Assembly: GCF_947501665.1 (NCBI RefSeq)
Contig: NZ_CANMWS010000016.1
Location: forward strand, 1-64,000
Direction: 5' to 3'
DNA: 64,000 nt
Origin: an uncultured Shewanella sp.
Lineage (GTDB): Bacteria > Pseudomonadota > Gammaproteobacteria > Enterobacterales > Shewanellaceae
The position numbers were made by a program, and so were the translations under genes. The notes beneath the pieces are model-generated. The model worked only from the letters and a program-made list of their open reading frames with translations, was not told where the DNA came from and ran no database searches. Each line of letters opens with the position of its first letter. Positions within the stretch are counted from its first letter, which is position 1. Below, piece after piece: positions 18,795 through 28,103 of this stretch.

Positions 18795-20168
18795 TCATGT
18801 TGATTTAACTGTGTTTATCACTCTGCGGCGCTTTTCCCCTTTTTTAGGGTATTGATATGGCTTGAACTGATAATTGGGCTGCTTAATATCAAGTTTGTTA
18901 AATAGCAAATTTAAGCTGCTGGCAATCTTATCTTTGTTGTCATTGGTGTAAGGTCCGCATTCAATAAGCAGTGTACTGGTATGGGTTTGTGTGACACGAT
19001 ACTCTTCGACTTTTTCGCAATGAGACACTATGGTGTTGCGAATGAAATCAGAATAGACATGAATAGCTTTATTGCTGTGGTGAGTCAGTTGTAGCACATC
19101 ATCTTTTCGACCTTCAATGGATTTAATTCGAGTATGGGATGAGCCACAGGGGCAGGGCGTGGGCTCTTCAACTAATACATCATCCAGTAAATAGCGCACA
19201 ATGGGCTGAGTGCGTCGCCTTAAGTCGGTGACGATAGGTGAAAAGCGTCGTTGGGTTTGATCAATCCAGTGTTTCTCAATGATGATGTTGTCTTCATTGA
19301 GATGTAAGTTGCCATGGGAGCAAGTGATCCCGAGAAACCCTTCTGTGCATTGATATATTTGATGTATTTTTTGACCAAAATAGGCTGATATTTTTTGTTT
19401 GTCCTCTTCTTCTAGTACTTCTGCAACAGCGATGATTTTCTTAGGGGTAATAGCAGGTTTTAAGCGCGATAAATGCAGTAATACACTGGCAGGAGCAATG
19501 AGAATACTGGGGTTATAAGCTTCTAATCTGTTAATGTGCGTTTCTAATGTGGTGAGTAAATCAAAAAAGCGAAATTGCGTGAATAAGCTGCGCGTGCTTT
19601 CATACAGTGTATTGTTAGCACGAAGGAAAAAGGCGATGCGTTGAGGTCTTAAGTAATGAGGAAAGGCTTTTGCGACCATGTATCCGGCCCATTCTGCGCG
19701 CTCGGTTTCCGATGAGATAAATAAGCCTCTATTACCACTGGTGCCTGATGATAATCCCACGGCGTATTGCCCATAAGTAGGGGTAAAATCACGTGTATTT
19801 TCAGCTGTAATCGCAATATCCAGAGCCTTATCGCGCAGCAGATGAGCGGTATTGATTTGATCAAAATTGCCCATGTGAATTTTTTTATTGATTAACGGAA
19901 ATTGCGCTAAGGGCCAATCAAGGTATGTGCGGTAAAAAGGTGAATGGGCTAACACTTCTTTTTTAAAGCGATTGAAGTGTTTATTCTGTTGTTTCATTAA
20001 TCGTGAGCGTGTTATTTTTTGATAATATTTTGCTCTAAAAAAACCAGTGATAAAGGCACCCAAACAGGCTATTTTTCGAGGCGTTTTTGTTATTACAGGA
20101 TTGAATTCAATCTTGTTGCGATCAGTGCTTGTCATATTGGTATTTTCCCTATTCGTCGATTTCATCAT
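18795..20168 (-). CDS. PaaK/F390-synthetase-like adenylating enzyme
   Basis: 457 residues resembling the phenylacetate-CoA ligase/F390 synthetase branch of the ANL superfamily. The phosphate-binding loop is GLSSGTSGNRG at about 138-148; a YQCTEGFLG block near residue 275 and TDLRRRTQPIVRYLLDDV near 310 match the A4-A7 region; a CPCGSSHTRI segment follows, then a small C-terminal domain. It should activate a carboxylate as an acyl-AMP and pass it to CoA, a carrier or an amine. ATG 20168 overlaps the MBL stop (ATGA). A second in-frame ATG about 11 codons on (MTSTDRN), preceded by AGGGAA, is an alternative start. Confidence 0.82.
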   Translation of the reverse strand: MMKSTNRENTNMTSTDRNKIEFNPVITKTPRKIACLGAFITGFFRAKYYQKITRSRLMKQQNKHFNRFKKEVLAHSPFYRTYLDWPLAQFPLINKKIHMGNFDQINTAHLLRDKALDIAITAENTRDFTPTYGQYAVGLSSGTSGNRGLFISSETERAEWAGYMVAKAFPHYLRPQRIAFFLRANNTLYESTRSLFTQFRFFDLLTTLETHINRLEAYNPSILIAPASVLLHLSRLKPAITPKKIIAVAEVLEEEDKQKISAYFGQKIHQIYQCTEGFLGITCSHGNLHLNEDNIIIEKHWIDQTQRRFSPIVTDLRRRTQPIVRYLLDDVLVEEPTPCPCGSSHTRIKSIEGRKDDVLQLTHHSNKAIHVYSDFIRNTIVSHCEKVEEYRVTQTHTSTLLIECGPYTNDNKDKIASSLNLLFNKLDIKQPNYQFKPYQYPKKGEKRRRVINTVKST

Positions 20169-20986
20169 AGCGTTAATGCTTCAATGGTTTTTTTACAGTG
20201 ACTGGGAATAAGCGCAATGTCTTTATTACGGGCGTAGAGGTGAGATAATTTCTCTAAGGTATTGAGATACGCTTGCCCATTGTCCATGATGATGTGGGCT
20301 AATTTATTGGGTCTTGCGCCTTGGGTGTAAGCTTCTTGTGTCCAGCAAGCATCACCAATCAAAAAGGCGGTTTGCTGCGAATGCTCCAGCAGTAAACCAA
20401 AATGCCCAGCGGCATGGCCTGGTAAAGAAATAGCCAACATACTCCCATCATTGAATAGGTCATAACCTAAGTGAAAAGGGGCATAATGATAGGGTAAATT
20501 TAAAGGATGACTGTCTTCGATAAAGCGGCAACGATGAGTAAAGTCTTTGGGCAGCAGTTTAGGCAGATAGCCTTTAAGTAATCCTTTGAAACGACTCGTG
20601 TCATTAATGGCATTGAGTGCCTCCCGCGAGCAGACAAACTGTGCGTGTGGGAAGTCCATTAAACCCGCAATATGATCAGCATGGAAATGTGAAATGAAAA
20701 TAACCCTTATTTCATCTGCGCCAATGCCCCTTAAAGCAAGCTGGGTAACCAGTTGTTCTTTATCACATAAGTGCATTGGGGTTAAGCTGCGATATAAACG
20801 TTCAGGGAAAGGTTGTGTGGCTTGTATAAAGCGTTTTGCATACCCGGTATCGAACAACACATACCCAAGTGTTGGGTGTTTTATGAGGCCGACATAGGCA
20901 GGAAATTGCATACTTTTCCAAGAGTGTCCTTGCATCACCATGGCTTCGGGATGGAAACAATGACCGACTTTTAATAAGGTTAGCAT
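20165..20986 (-). CDS. MBL-fold metallohydrolase (AHL-lactonase-like)
   Basis: 273 residues of the metallo-beta-lactamase fold. The dinuclear zinc motif is H100, H102, D104, H105 (SHFHADHIAG), followed by further expected ligands in LPGHAAGH and an IPSHC at the C-terminus. The layout, with no signal peptide and GYVLFDTGYA before the motif, resembles N-acyl-homoserine-lactone lactonases of the AttM/AiiA type. In a biosynthetic operon it may equally act as a thioesterase or a lactone/ester hydrolase. Its start overlaps the reductase stop by seven bases (ATGCTAA). Confidence 0.88.
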   Translation of the reverse strand: MLTLLKVGHCFHPEAMVMQGHSWKSMQFPAYVGLIKHPTLGYVLFDTGYAKRFIQATQPFPERLYRSLTPMHLCDKEQLVTQLALRGIGADEIRVIFISHFHADHIAGLMDFPHAQFVCSREALNAINDTSRFKGLLKGYLPKLLPKDFTHRCRFIEDSHPLNLPYHYAPFHLGYDLFNDGSMLAISLPGHAAGHFGLLLEHSQQTAFLIGDACWTQEAYTQGARPNKLAHIIMDNGQAYLNTLEKLSHLYARNKDIALIPSHCKKTIEALTL

Positions 20987-21957
20987 GGCGGCTCCGAATT
21001 AAAATATTGCTTTATTCCGTGCTCAAGGTCATAAATTGGACTGTATCCCAGTCGTGTTTTTGCTGCATTGATGTCTAGTGTTTGTGACTTGGCTAATAAT
21101 CCTGCGCCATAGCAAGTGAGCAGTGGCTCTTTAGCGTTGAAGGCTTTAGCGATTACCTCCATTACCCGCGCGATGTTAGCCAAAATAGCATAAGATATTG
21201 GCAAAAACCGAACCGTTTGATGAGTGTGACGAGTTAACAAATTGATTAAAGTGTTTACTGTCATAGGCTCATCATTAGAGATATTAAAACAGTGTTTATT
21301 GATTTTTGGTGCTGTACCGGCCAAGTAGAGCGCATGGGCGACATTTTTGACATAGGTGATATCCACTAAGGCTCGACCTTGCGCGATTAAGGGGAAAAAA
21401 CCTTTATCAAGTAAAGTCAATATACGGGGGAAGATGCTGGTATCGCCTTCACCTACGATGCCTCTTGGTCTGATGATCACAACTTCAGTGTCACCGCATT
21501 CATTGAGCATGACTTGTTCGCCCAGATATTTAGTCTTAGCATACTCATTGGCAAAGCCCGATGTCAGTACTTGGCTTTCTTTAATGTCCAGTTTGTCGGT
21601 AAAGTTAAAATAAACGCTGGTGGAAGACACATAAACACAACGTTTAATATGATGATGTTTAGCAGCCTTGAGCACATGCCTTGTGGCCGCAACATTGGCA
21701 AGATAAAAGGCCTCTTTTGATCCCCAAGCACTGGAAAAAGCAGCGCAATGAAAAATAACATCTGCGGTTTCAAACCCTGCAATGACATGACTTTCATGGG
21801 TTAAATCCACTACTTTAAAACGTGTTTGAGTGGAATTGAGTTTACGCCCTTTGACTTCATTTCTACCCAGAGCCAATACTTGATAACCCTGTTTTTCTAG
21901 ATAGTGGACTAAGTGCGACCCTAAAAAGCCTGTGGCACCGGTGATAATGGCTTTCAT
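20980..21957 (-). CDS. NAD(P)-dependent reductase, 3-beta-HSD/epimerase type (extended SDR)
   Basis: 325 residues of the extended SDR family. The cofactor loop is G7xxG10xxG13 (TGATGFLG), a VYVSSTSVY strand gives the catalytic serine at about 111-112, and Y139/K143 (YAKTK) complete the active site. 3-beta-HSD-type members include OleD, which reduces the beta-keto acid made by a thiolase-fold enzyme. Here the gene directly follows a KAS III gene, so reduction of its beta-keto product is a reasonable inference. The ATG overlaps the KAS III stop (ATGA). Confidence 0.88.
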   Translation of the reverse strand: MKAIITGATGFLGSHLVHYLEKQGYQVLALGRNEVKGRKLNSTQTRFKVVDLTHESHVIAGFETADVIFHCAAFSSAWGSKEAFYLANVAATRHVLKAAKHHHIKRCVYVSSTSVYFNFTDKLDIKESQVLTSGFANEYAKTKYLGEQVMLNECGDTEVVIIRPRGIVGEGDTSIFPRILTLLDKGFFPLIAQGRALVDITYVKNVAHALYLAGTAPKINKHCFNISNDEPMTVNTLINLLTRHTHQTVRFLPISYAILANIARVMEVIAKAFNAKEPLLTCYGAGLLAKSQTLDINAAKTRLGYSPIYDLEHGIKQYFNSEPPC

Positions 21958-22997
21958 CCCATCTCCAATATGATAGCGCCAAAACTTAATCCTGCTGATG
22001 TCCCCAGTAACATGATCTTATCGCCGCTGTTGACCTTGCCAGAGTTTAATAATTCATGAAGTGCAGATGGAATAGAAGTGGCAATCTGATTACCTCTATT
22101 TTTTAAAATGTTTACCATTTTACCTGGGGCAATATTGAGCCGTTTTTCAATATGCTGTAGTCCTAGTTGGCTGGCTTGATGGGGGATAACCCAATCAAGA
22201 TCATCAATCTGATAGGGGGTTTTTTCCAGTGCCCGTTCGACAAAGCCCTTGATATGGTGGGTGGTCATTTTAAAGACAGATTTACCTTTCATCTCAAATA
22301 ACTCAAAAGGTTGGTATTCGCCTTCTGTTTTAGAGGGTTGATGTAAGGTGCCATAGCCTCTGACTTGACAAAATTCAAAGCCTTCACTGTAGGTTTCAAA
22401 GTGACTGGCTAGGATCTGAGTCGCGTTTTGTGTTGCTTGGCTAACAATTAATGCTGCAGCGCCATCGCCAAATAAGCCGCCGGTTTCTCTTACGCTCCAA
22501 TCAAGGCCAATAGAGGCGATTTCAGACGAGACAATGAGGATGTTCTTATAGCGCTGTGTAGAAAGTAAGGCATGGGCCACATCCAATGCTTTGACTGCAC
22601 TTAGGCAAGTCATATTAATATCAAATGCCGGGATGGGGTGAATTAATGGTAGCTGTTTATGAATTTTTGCCGCACTACAAGGGATCAATTGCTCTAAGGT
22701 GCTACTGGCGGAAATAATACAATCAATATCATCAAGTGTAATGTCACTATTGTTTATTGCTTGCTCTATCGCGGCTACGGCCATGCTTGTTGGGGTTTCA
22801 TGGGTGACATAATGGCGTGAAGCCACTCCAGTGGTTTTTTCCGTTTGCCCTTCAGGCCAACCTTGGCTTGCATCAATTTGGGTCGATTGAACAATGTATT
22901 CTGGTAGCGCAATACCTGTGCCACGAATATTGATAGCAGAATTGACGTTGTTCATATTATTACTTGAGGTATCCATATTTTTTATTAGGTGGTCCAT
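21954..22997 (-). CDS. Beta-ketoacyl-ACP synthase III-like condensing enzyme
   Basis: 347 residues, thiolase fold, first gene of the operon. The catalytic triad of KAS III/FabH is intact: Cys131 (NMTCLSAV), His273 (IPHQAS) and Asn303 (NRGNQIATSIP). The GLFGDGAAALIV segment is also typical. It would condense an acyl-CoA or acyl-ACP with a second acyl unit. It is not housekeeping fabH by context, since no fab genes or acyl carrier protein lie nearby. Start choice is uncertain: ATGs at 22997, 22976 and 22955 (MNNVNSAIN) are all in frame, and none has a strong ribosome-binding site; the shorter forms would better match the usual family length. Confidence 0.88.
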   Translation of the reverse strand: MDHLIKNMDTSSNNMNNVNSAINIRGTGIALPEYIVQSTQIDASQGWPEGQTEKTTGVASRHYVTHETPTSMAVAAIEQAINNSDITLDDIDCIISASSTLEQLIPCSAAKIHKQLPLIHPIPAFDINMTCLSAVKALDVAHALLSTQRYKNILIVSSEIASIGLDWSVRETGGLFGDGAAALIVSQATQNATQILASHFETYSEGFEFCQVRGYGTLHQPSKTEGEYQPFELFEMKGKSVFKMTTHHIKGFVERALEKTPYQIDDLDWVIPHQASQLGLQHIEKRLNIAPGKMVNILKNRGNQIATSIPSALHELLNSGKVNSGDKIMLLGTSAGLSFGAIILEMG

Positions 22998-23108
22998 ATT
23001 ATTGGTTGTTTATTTTTGAGTGATTGGGAGCAGGCGGATTTAATCTCTGACCTGCAATGTCATTGTTCATTTATTATTAAATTTATAATAGAATTTGAAC
23101 GATTTATA

Positions 23109-23124
23109 TCAGGTGAAAACCTGA
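23109..23124. promoter_or_regulatory. Inverted repeat TCAGGT-GAAA-ACCTGA
   Basis: A perfect 6-bp dyad around GAAA, 112 bases upstream of the KAS III start. Another ACCTG lies nearer the gene at about 23050. It could be an operator for the operon or a short hairpin. Only the symmetry and position support this. Confidence 0.3.
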
Positions 23125-23270
23125 GGATGATGAATTATTCTTTAAACTCATGTGGTTATGCTTTAGTGTAATAACTCTAAGTTTTTTGTGGGATCAATAC
23201 CTTGTAAAGCTGAAGTCTTTATTCTTTGAAAAATATTAACTTTTGATGTGTTTTTTATTTTTAACTTTTT

Positions 23271-23298
23271 GCTATTTGCTATTTGCTATTTGCTATTT
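23271..23298. repeat. Heptanucleotide tandem repeat, 4 x GCTATTT
   Basis: Four perfect copies of the 7-mer GCTATTT in non-coding DNA between divergent genes. A candidate for length variation, possibly affecting promoter spacing, but no promoter elements can be assigned around it. Confidence 0.85.
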
Positions 23299-23532
23299 GT
23301 TTTCTCTTTTACAAGGAGGAATTGATGTCCCCCTTAATTTATGGGGTTAAGTTAATATTTAATAGCATCAATGAAAGAAAATAATTAAAAGTTGTTTTTG
23401 CGACACACTAAGAAACGTAAAGATTGCTAACTATTGCGGTTATTTTGCTAAGTTTGTCTTTTTTTGACAGCGAGCTTGATAGTTTACTGGTATAAAAAGG
23501 GCCATATAGAGGAGCAATGAGAGGAGAGAATA

Positions 23533-23910
23533 ATGCTCGTATGGTTTAAACGGCAACTATTAGACCGATTTACTTCACAAAAGAGTGATGTTAACGGAAT
23601 CACTCATAGCTATGATTTTTCTTATGGGATCTGGGAGAATATTGCCGATTTTTTTTATGGTGTGCATCAAGAAGAAGCCCAAAAAGCCTTATCTGATTTA
23701 GCGCATGTTCAGCAGTGTGATACTCAAAAATATGATGCTTTTCACCGATTACGTAAGCTTGCTTCAGACGTTTTTTACGATAAATTTATCGAAGAGGGCG
23801 TGAAAAATATTGATGGTTCTTGGGATATTACGATCCACATTAAAGGTTGGCATATTAATCAAGATATTTTACAGCTTAATCTAAAAGCAGTGAATGCCAT
23901 GTCACAATAG
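23533..23910 (+). CDS. Hypothetical protein, 125 residues
   Basis: Not recognised. A soluble protein with no signal peptide or membrane helix, rich in aromatic residues (YDFSYGIWENIADFFYG). Helical in the middle (DLAHVQQ...FHRLRKLASDVFYDKF), it ends in an amphipathic strand pattern (WDITIHIKGWHINQDILQLNL). A strong GAGGAGAG ribosome-binding site lies just upstream of ATG 23533, supporting a real gene. It is transcribed divergently from the 11-gene operon and followed by a stable hairpin at 24014-24053; nothing links it to the S9 peptidase further on. Confidence 0.7.
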   Translation: MLVWFKRQLLDRFTSQKSDVNGITHSYDFSYGIWENIADFFYGVHQEEAQKALSDLAHVQQCDTQKYDAFHRLRKLASDVFYDKFIEEGVKNIDGSWDITIHIKGWHINQDILQLNLKAVNAMSQ

Positions 23911-24013
23911 GTTGCATGTTTAGCGTTAATGACTATTGGCATTAAAATAGTCCCATCAAGACAGTCACATTAAGACTGTGTGATGAAAGAGTAAGTAAAA
24001 TTAGCAGGTGAAT

Positions 24014-24053
24014 ATACCCAAGTGAAACGCGCATCTTTGTTCTACTTGGGTAT
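24014..24053. repeat. Hairpin, ATACCCAAGT / ACTTGGGTAT
   Basis: A perfect 10-bp stem with a 20-base loop between two plus-strand genes. No T tract follows, so it is more like the dispersed TACCCAAGTG hairpin repeats of Vibrio and Shewanella intergenic regions than a terminator. Confidence 0.5.
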
Positions 24054-24193
24054 CGAGAGTAAGATTTACGGGACACGCCACAATAGAAAATAGGACTAAT
24101 GAGCGGAAATAGTGATTTTACCTTGCCCAAGTGGTTTTTTTTGGCTAGTGTGGCGCCATAATATTTACATTTATCCAACAAAGACCCGTGTTT

Positions 24194-26305
24194 ATGAAAA
24201 AAAAATGCTTACTTTTGGCACTTGCCTCCATTAGCTCATTGAGTATGCTGTCGGCCTTTGCGACAAATAATATGAGCGCCGCTTCGAGTTCTCAATCTGC
24301 TTTTTCAGCGCCTTTCACAGTAAAAGATTTAGTTAATCTGAACAAGTTAGGTTCGCCAACATTATCCCCTGATGGCTCAAAGCTGGTGTATAGTATAAAA
24401 AAAATAAATAAGGATGGTGTGGCCCAGTCTAATCTTTATTTGCAGAATTTAACGGCCAATGAAGATGGAGAGAACGTTGGGCATGAGGTTATTCAGCTAA
24501 CCTCCTCATCAAGCACTGAGTACAATGCGACATTTTCAATAGACGGTAAGGCCGTTTACTTTCTTGCTAACCGTACAGGTTTAGATCAGTTATATCGTTT
24601 GTCATTAGCGGGTGGAGAAGCCATGCCTGTGACTGATTTGCCACTGGGAATAGAAGGCTTCAAGCTTTCTCCTGATGGCAAACAAGTCTTGTTTATCATG
24701 CGAGTGGTACCTGAATGTGACACGCTTATGTGTTCAAAAGATAAGTTTGATGCTGAAAAGAACCGTAAATCGACGGGGCGAGTATATGATCAGTTAATGG
24801 TGCGTCATTGGGATACTTGGTATGATCATGCCAGAAGTCATTTATTCATCGCCGAGCTTAATGATGCCATCATAAACGATGCCATTGATATCACCAAAGG
24901 GCTAGATACTGAAACGCCGCCGAAACCTTTCTCCGGCCTAGAAGAAGCCACCTTTACGCCTGATAGCCAATATGTTGTTTATAGTGCCAAAGCCCCGAGT
25001 CATACACAAGCTTGGACAACCAATTATGACCTTTGGAAAGTACCTATTAAAGGGGGGGAAGCTGTTAATTTAACTGAGAAAAATAAAGCATGGGATTCCC
25101 ATCCTGTTTTTTCTTCCGATGGCCGTTATCTTGCTTACCTTGCGATGAAACAGCCGGGGTTTGAGGCAGATAGAAATCGTATTATGTTACGCGATATGGT
25201 GACAGGTCAAGAAAAAGAAGTCGCCCCCCTTTGGGATCGAAGTCCGCATTCTGTGCAATTTGGTTCAGACGATAAAACCTTATATGTTACCGCGCAAGAT
25301 CTTGGGCAAGTGTCTTTGTTTGAAGTGAATACCCAATTTGGTGATGTGCGGGCGATTTATAATGAAGGGTATAATAATATTGTCGGCATTACGGCTAATA
25401 ATATTGTATTTACCCATAAAAGCTTAGTCCAACCCAGTGATTTGTTCTCAATTAATTTAGATGCTCAGAATTTACAACAACTGACTCAAGTTAATCAGAA
25501 GAAGCTTGCAAAGATCCAATTTGGCGAATTTGAGCAGTTTAGCTTTAAAGGCTGGAACAATGAAACGGTTTATGGTTACTGGATAAAGCCCGTTAATTAT
25601 CAACAGGGTGATCGTTATCCCATAGCATTTCTGGTTCATGGTGGGCCTCAAGGTTCATTTGGTAATAATTTTAGCCGTCGTTGGAATGCTCAATTATGGG
25701 CGGGAGCCGGTTACGGTGTGGTGATGATTGATTTTCATGGCTCGACTGGCTACGGGCAAGCTTTTACCGACTCGATTACACAAGATTGGGGGGGGAAACC
25801 CCTTGAAGATCTGCAAAAAGGCTTAAACGCTGTCGTGAAACAACAACCTTGGTTGGATAAAAACCGTGCTTGTGCGCTAGGTGGCTCGTATGGTGGTTAT
25901 ATGATGAATTGGATTGAAGGCAATTGGCCTGATGGCTTTAAGTGCTTGGTGAACCATGCGGGTCTTTTTGATATGCGCTCTATGTACTATGTGACTGAAG
26001 AGCGTTGGTTCCCTGAATACGAATTTGGTGGAACGTATAATGACAATAAAGCCTTATATGAAAAGTTTAATCCTGTGAATTATTTAGATAATTGGAAAAC
26101 GCCGATGTTGGTGATCCATGGTGAGAAAGATTTCAGGGTGCCTTACGATCAAGGCTTAGCAGCCTTTGGTTTTTTACAACGTAAAGGGATCCCTTCTGAG
26201 TTACTGATTTATCCTGATGAAAACCATTGGATCCTTAATCCTCATAATTTAGAGCAATGGTACGCCAATGTATTAGGTTGGTTGGATCGCTGGACGAAAA
26301 AGTAG
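24194..26305 (+). CDS. S9 family prolyl oligopeptidase-type peptidase, exported
   Basis: 703 residues from ATG 24194 (a GTG two codons earlier is possible). Signal peptide about 1-24 (MKKKCLLLALASISSLSM...AFA). A seven-bladed beta-propeller of TolB/WD-like repeats (SPDGSKLVYS, FSIDGKAVYF, FTPDSQYVVY, FSSDGRYLAY) spans about 40-410. The C-terminal alpha/beta hydrolase carries GGSYGGY with nucleophile Ser565, then Asp in GEKDFRVP and His in DENHW. This is the dipeptidyl/acylaminoacyl peptidase group, acting in the periplasm on short peptides. A bidirectional terminator separates it from the converging CitMHS gene. Confidence 0.92.
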   Translation: MKKKCLLLALASISSLSMLSAFATNNMSAASSSQSAFSAPFTVKDLVNLNKLGSPTLSPDGSKLVYSIKKINKDGVAQSNLYLQNLTANEDGENVGHEVIQLTSSSSTEYNATFSIDGKAVYFLANRTGLDQLYRLSLAGGEAMPVTDLPLGIEGFKLSPDGKQVLFIMRVVPECDTLMCSKDKFDAEKNRKSTGRVYDQLMVRHWDTWYDHARSHLFIAELNDAIINDAIDITKGLDTETPPKPFSGLEEATFTPDSQYVVYSAKAPSHTQAWTTNYDLWKVPIKGGEAVNLTEKNKAWDSHPVFSSDGRYLAYLAMKQPGFEADRNRIMLRDMVTGQEKEVAPLWDRSPHSVQFGSDDKTLYVTAQDLGQVSLFEVNTQFGDVRAIYNEGYNNIVGITANNIVFTHKSLVQPSDLFSINLDAQNLQQLTQVNQKKLAKIQFGEFEQFSFKGWNNETVYGYWIKPVNYQQGDRYPIAFLVHGGPQGSFGNNFSRRWNAQLWAGAGYGVVMIDFHGSTGYGQAFTDSITQDWGGKPLEDLQKGLNAVVKQQPWLDKNRACALGGSYGGYMMNWIEGNWPDGFKCLVNHAGLFDMRSMYYVTEERWFPEYEFGGTYNDNKALYEKFNPVNYLDNWKTPMLVIHGEKDFRVPYDQGLAAFGFLQRKGIPSELLIYPDENHWILNPHNLEQWYANVLGWLDRWTKK

Positions 26306-26317
26306 TGCATGACTGAT

Positions 26318-26347
26318 AAAAAACCAGAACTGATGTTCTGGTTTTTT
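26318..26347. terminator. Bidirectional intrinsic terminator
   Basis: AAAAAACCAGAAC pairs perfectly with GTTCTGGTTTTTT around TGAT. The stem is flanked by A and T runs, so it works in both directions between the converging S9 peptidase and CitMHS genes. Confidence 0.9.
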
Positions 26348-26360
26348 ATATTGATTTACC

Positions 26361-27677
26361 TCATACAATACCCAGCATGATGGCAACTATCAGTAACAGT
26401 ATACTTAATCCCCAGATCCAAAAAAATGAATAGCGGATATGCCTGCCCATTTTTAATTCTGCCAGTCCGAGTCCAAGCCAAAGTGCGGGGGAAAAAGGAC
26501 TGATAAAGGTGCCGAGAATATTACCGATGATCATGGCATATATGGCGGATTGTGAATTGACACCTACATTAGAAGTAATGTGTTCAACAATGGGAACCAA
26601 TGCGAAATAGTATGCATCCGTGTTTAAAATGAGTTCAAAAGGGGCGCCGAGCAGACCAATAATAATGTGCAAATAAGGCAAAATTGCATTGGGAAGCACA
26701 GTGACAATATCTTGTGCGAGGGCATTTAGCATTTTTGTACCCGTTAAAATGCCCAAAAAAGCCCCTGCAGACAGAATAATACATCCCATTAGTACAGCAC
26801 TGGGTGCATGGGCTTTTATCCTGTCCATTTGATCGCTCACTTTTGAGTAATTAAGAGATAGCGCCAAACTGACACCTATCATGAAGGTGAATCCTGAAGG
26901 AATAATCCCCCATAAGAGCAAACCTATGACACTTAACGTCAGCAAGACATTCATTGCTAACTTTTTAGGTTGTGTATTGGATGTTGATAAGGTGGCGGGG
27001 GATTTAGAACCGTCGTTATTATGAGCCATTTCATTGAGTGAATGTTGAAGCGGAGGCAAGTTAGCGATACGTCGTTTTTCTCGAACCCCCAATAACATTG
27101 CCATTGGTACGAGCATGATTAAGGCAATGAATTGTAATGGTACCAATGGCCGCCAAAGATCGGTGGGATTCATGGATAATAATGCTGCGGCCCGACCAAT
27201 GGGCCCAGCCCAAGGTAGCATGTTCATAATACTGGCACTGGCACCCACTAATAACAGCAGTAAATAGGGACTCATACGTAAACGTCGGTATAAGGGCAGT
27301 AAAGCTGGAATAGTAATGAGAAAAGTAGAGGCGCCAGAGCCGTCAAGATGTGCAATGGCCGCAATAAAGACAGTGCCGATGACAACAGATTGAATGCTTC
27401 CATGAGACAGAGCGACCATTTTATTGATCATTGGTGTGAATAAACCCACATCATTCATGATCCCAAAATAAATAATGGCAAAAATAAACATGATGACAAT
27501 AGGAAAGACTTTTTGGGCGCCGCTATTAAAGTAAAGTCCAATATCATGAATACTGGTACCTGCAACCAGTGCACCTATGATTGGCACAATAATTAATGCC
27601 GTTATTGGACTGGTTTTTTCCGTTAGCAGTAATCCTACAATAGTGATAATGGTGATAAAGCCAATGATCCCGAGCAT
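26361..27677 (-). CDS. CitMHS family citrate-metal or organic acid transporter
   Basis: 438-residue inner-membrane transporter of the ion transporter superfamily with about 12 hydrophobic segments. The pattern fits CitMHS: a short N-terminal helix, LDGSGASTFLITIPALLPLYRRL, a mid-protein cytoplasmic loop (about 205-245) and an EHITSNVGVNSQSAIYAMIIGNILGTFISPFSPALWLGLGLA-type C-terminal half, given here only as recognised elements ILGTFISPFSPALWLG. CitMHS members import citrate bound to a divalent metal; other carboxylates are possible. Start set at ATG 27677, five to six bases after AAGGAG; a GTG at 27683 is too close to that site. No regulator gene adjoins it. Confidence 0.87.
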   Translation of the reverse strand: MLGIIGFITIITIVGLLLTEKTSPITALIIVPIIGALVAGTSIHDIGLYFNSGAQKVFPIVIMFIFAIIYFGIMNDVGLFTPMINKMVALSHGSIQSVVIGTVFIAAIAHLDGSGASTFLITIPALLPLYRRLRMSPYLLLLLVGASASIMNMLPWAGPIGRAAALLSMNPTDLWRPLVPLQFIALIMLVPMAMLLGVREKRRIANLPPLQHSLNEMAHNNDGSKSPATLSTSNTQPKKLAMNVLLTLSVIGLLLWGIIPSGFTFMIGVSLALSLNYSKVSDQMDRIKAHAPSAVLMGCIILSAGAFLGILTGTKMLNALAQDIVTVLPNAILPYLHIIIGLLGAPFELILNTDAYYFALVPIVEHITSNVGVNSQSAIYAMIIGNILGTFISPFSPALWLGLGLAELKMGRHIRYSFFWIWGLSILLLIVAIMLGIV

Positions 27678-27994
27678 GGCCACTCCTTCATTTTAGTTGT
27701 TATTAGGTGGTGGACGTATGGGCAGTCCATCAGAATAATTATTTCACGTAGACTTGAAATGTGTGATGACACATGTTTCTTCATCGTTTGCCTGTTATAT
27801 TTTCCAAGTATTCCACAATAAAAGGGACCTTGATGAAAACACAAGCTCTCATGATCATTTCATTTAAAATCCCTCTCAAACTTTATTCAAATGTATTTTT
27901 TAGGTTTCATTTAATTGTTATTTAGTTGTCATATTTTGTTCTTTGTTGTGCTTTATGCTGAATTTAGGATGCTTTTTGTTAGTAAAGCTTTATT

Positions 27995-28041
27995 ACCCGT
28001 GATACTCCCAGTTGCAATATTCAGCTGGAAGTATTACGGGT
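27995..28041. repeat. Imperfect hairpin upstream of the propeller lipoprotein
   Basis: ACCCGTGATACTCCCAG pairs with CTGGAAGTATTACGGGT over 17 positions with one mismatch and one G-T pair, 13-base loop. It lies about 60 bases before ATG 28104. It could be a dispersed repeat or leader structure. No T tract follows. Confidence 0.5.
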
Positions 28042-28103
28042 GTAGCGTACGGATGAAATGCCATTAAGAACCGCAAGTCACATTCAAAGGAATTGCAACA
28101 CAG

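Larger units (their letters stand above)
22998..23532. other. Divergent intergenic region upstream of the 11-gene operon
   Basis: About 535 AT-rich bases between the KAS III gene (minus) and a small plus-strand gene. It must hold the operon promoter. It contains a GAAA-loop inverted repeat (23109-23124) and a heptamer repeat (23271-23298). No convincing protein-coding frame was seen. Confidence 0.5.
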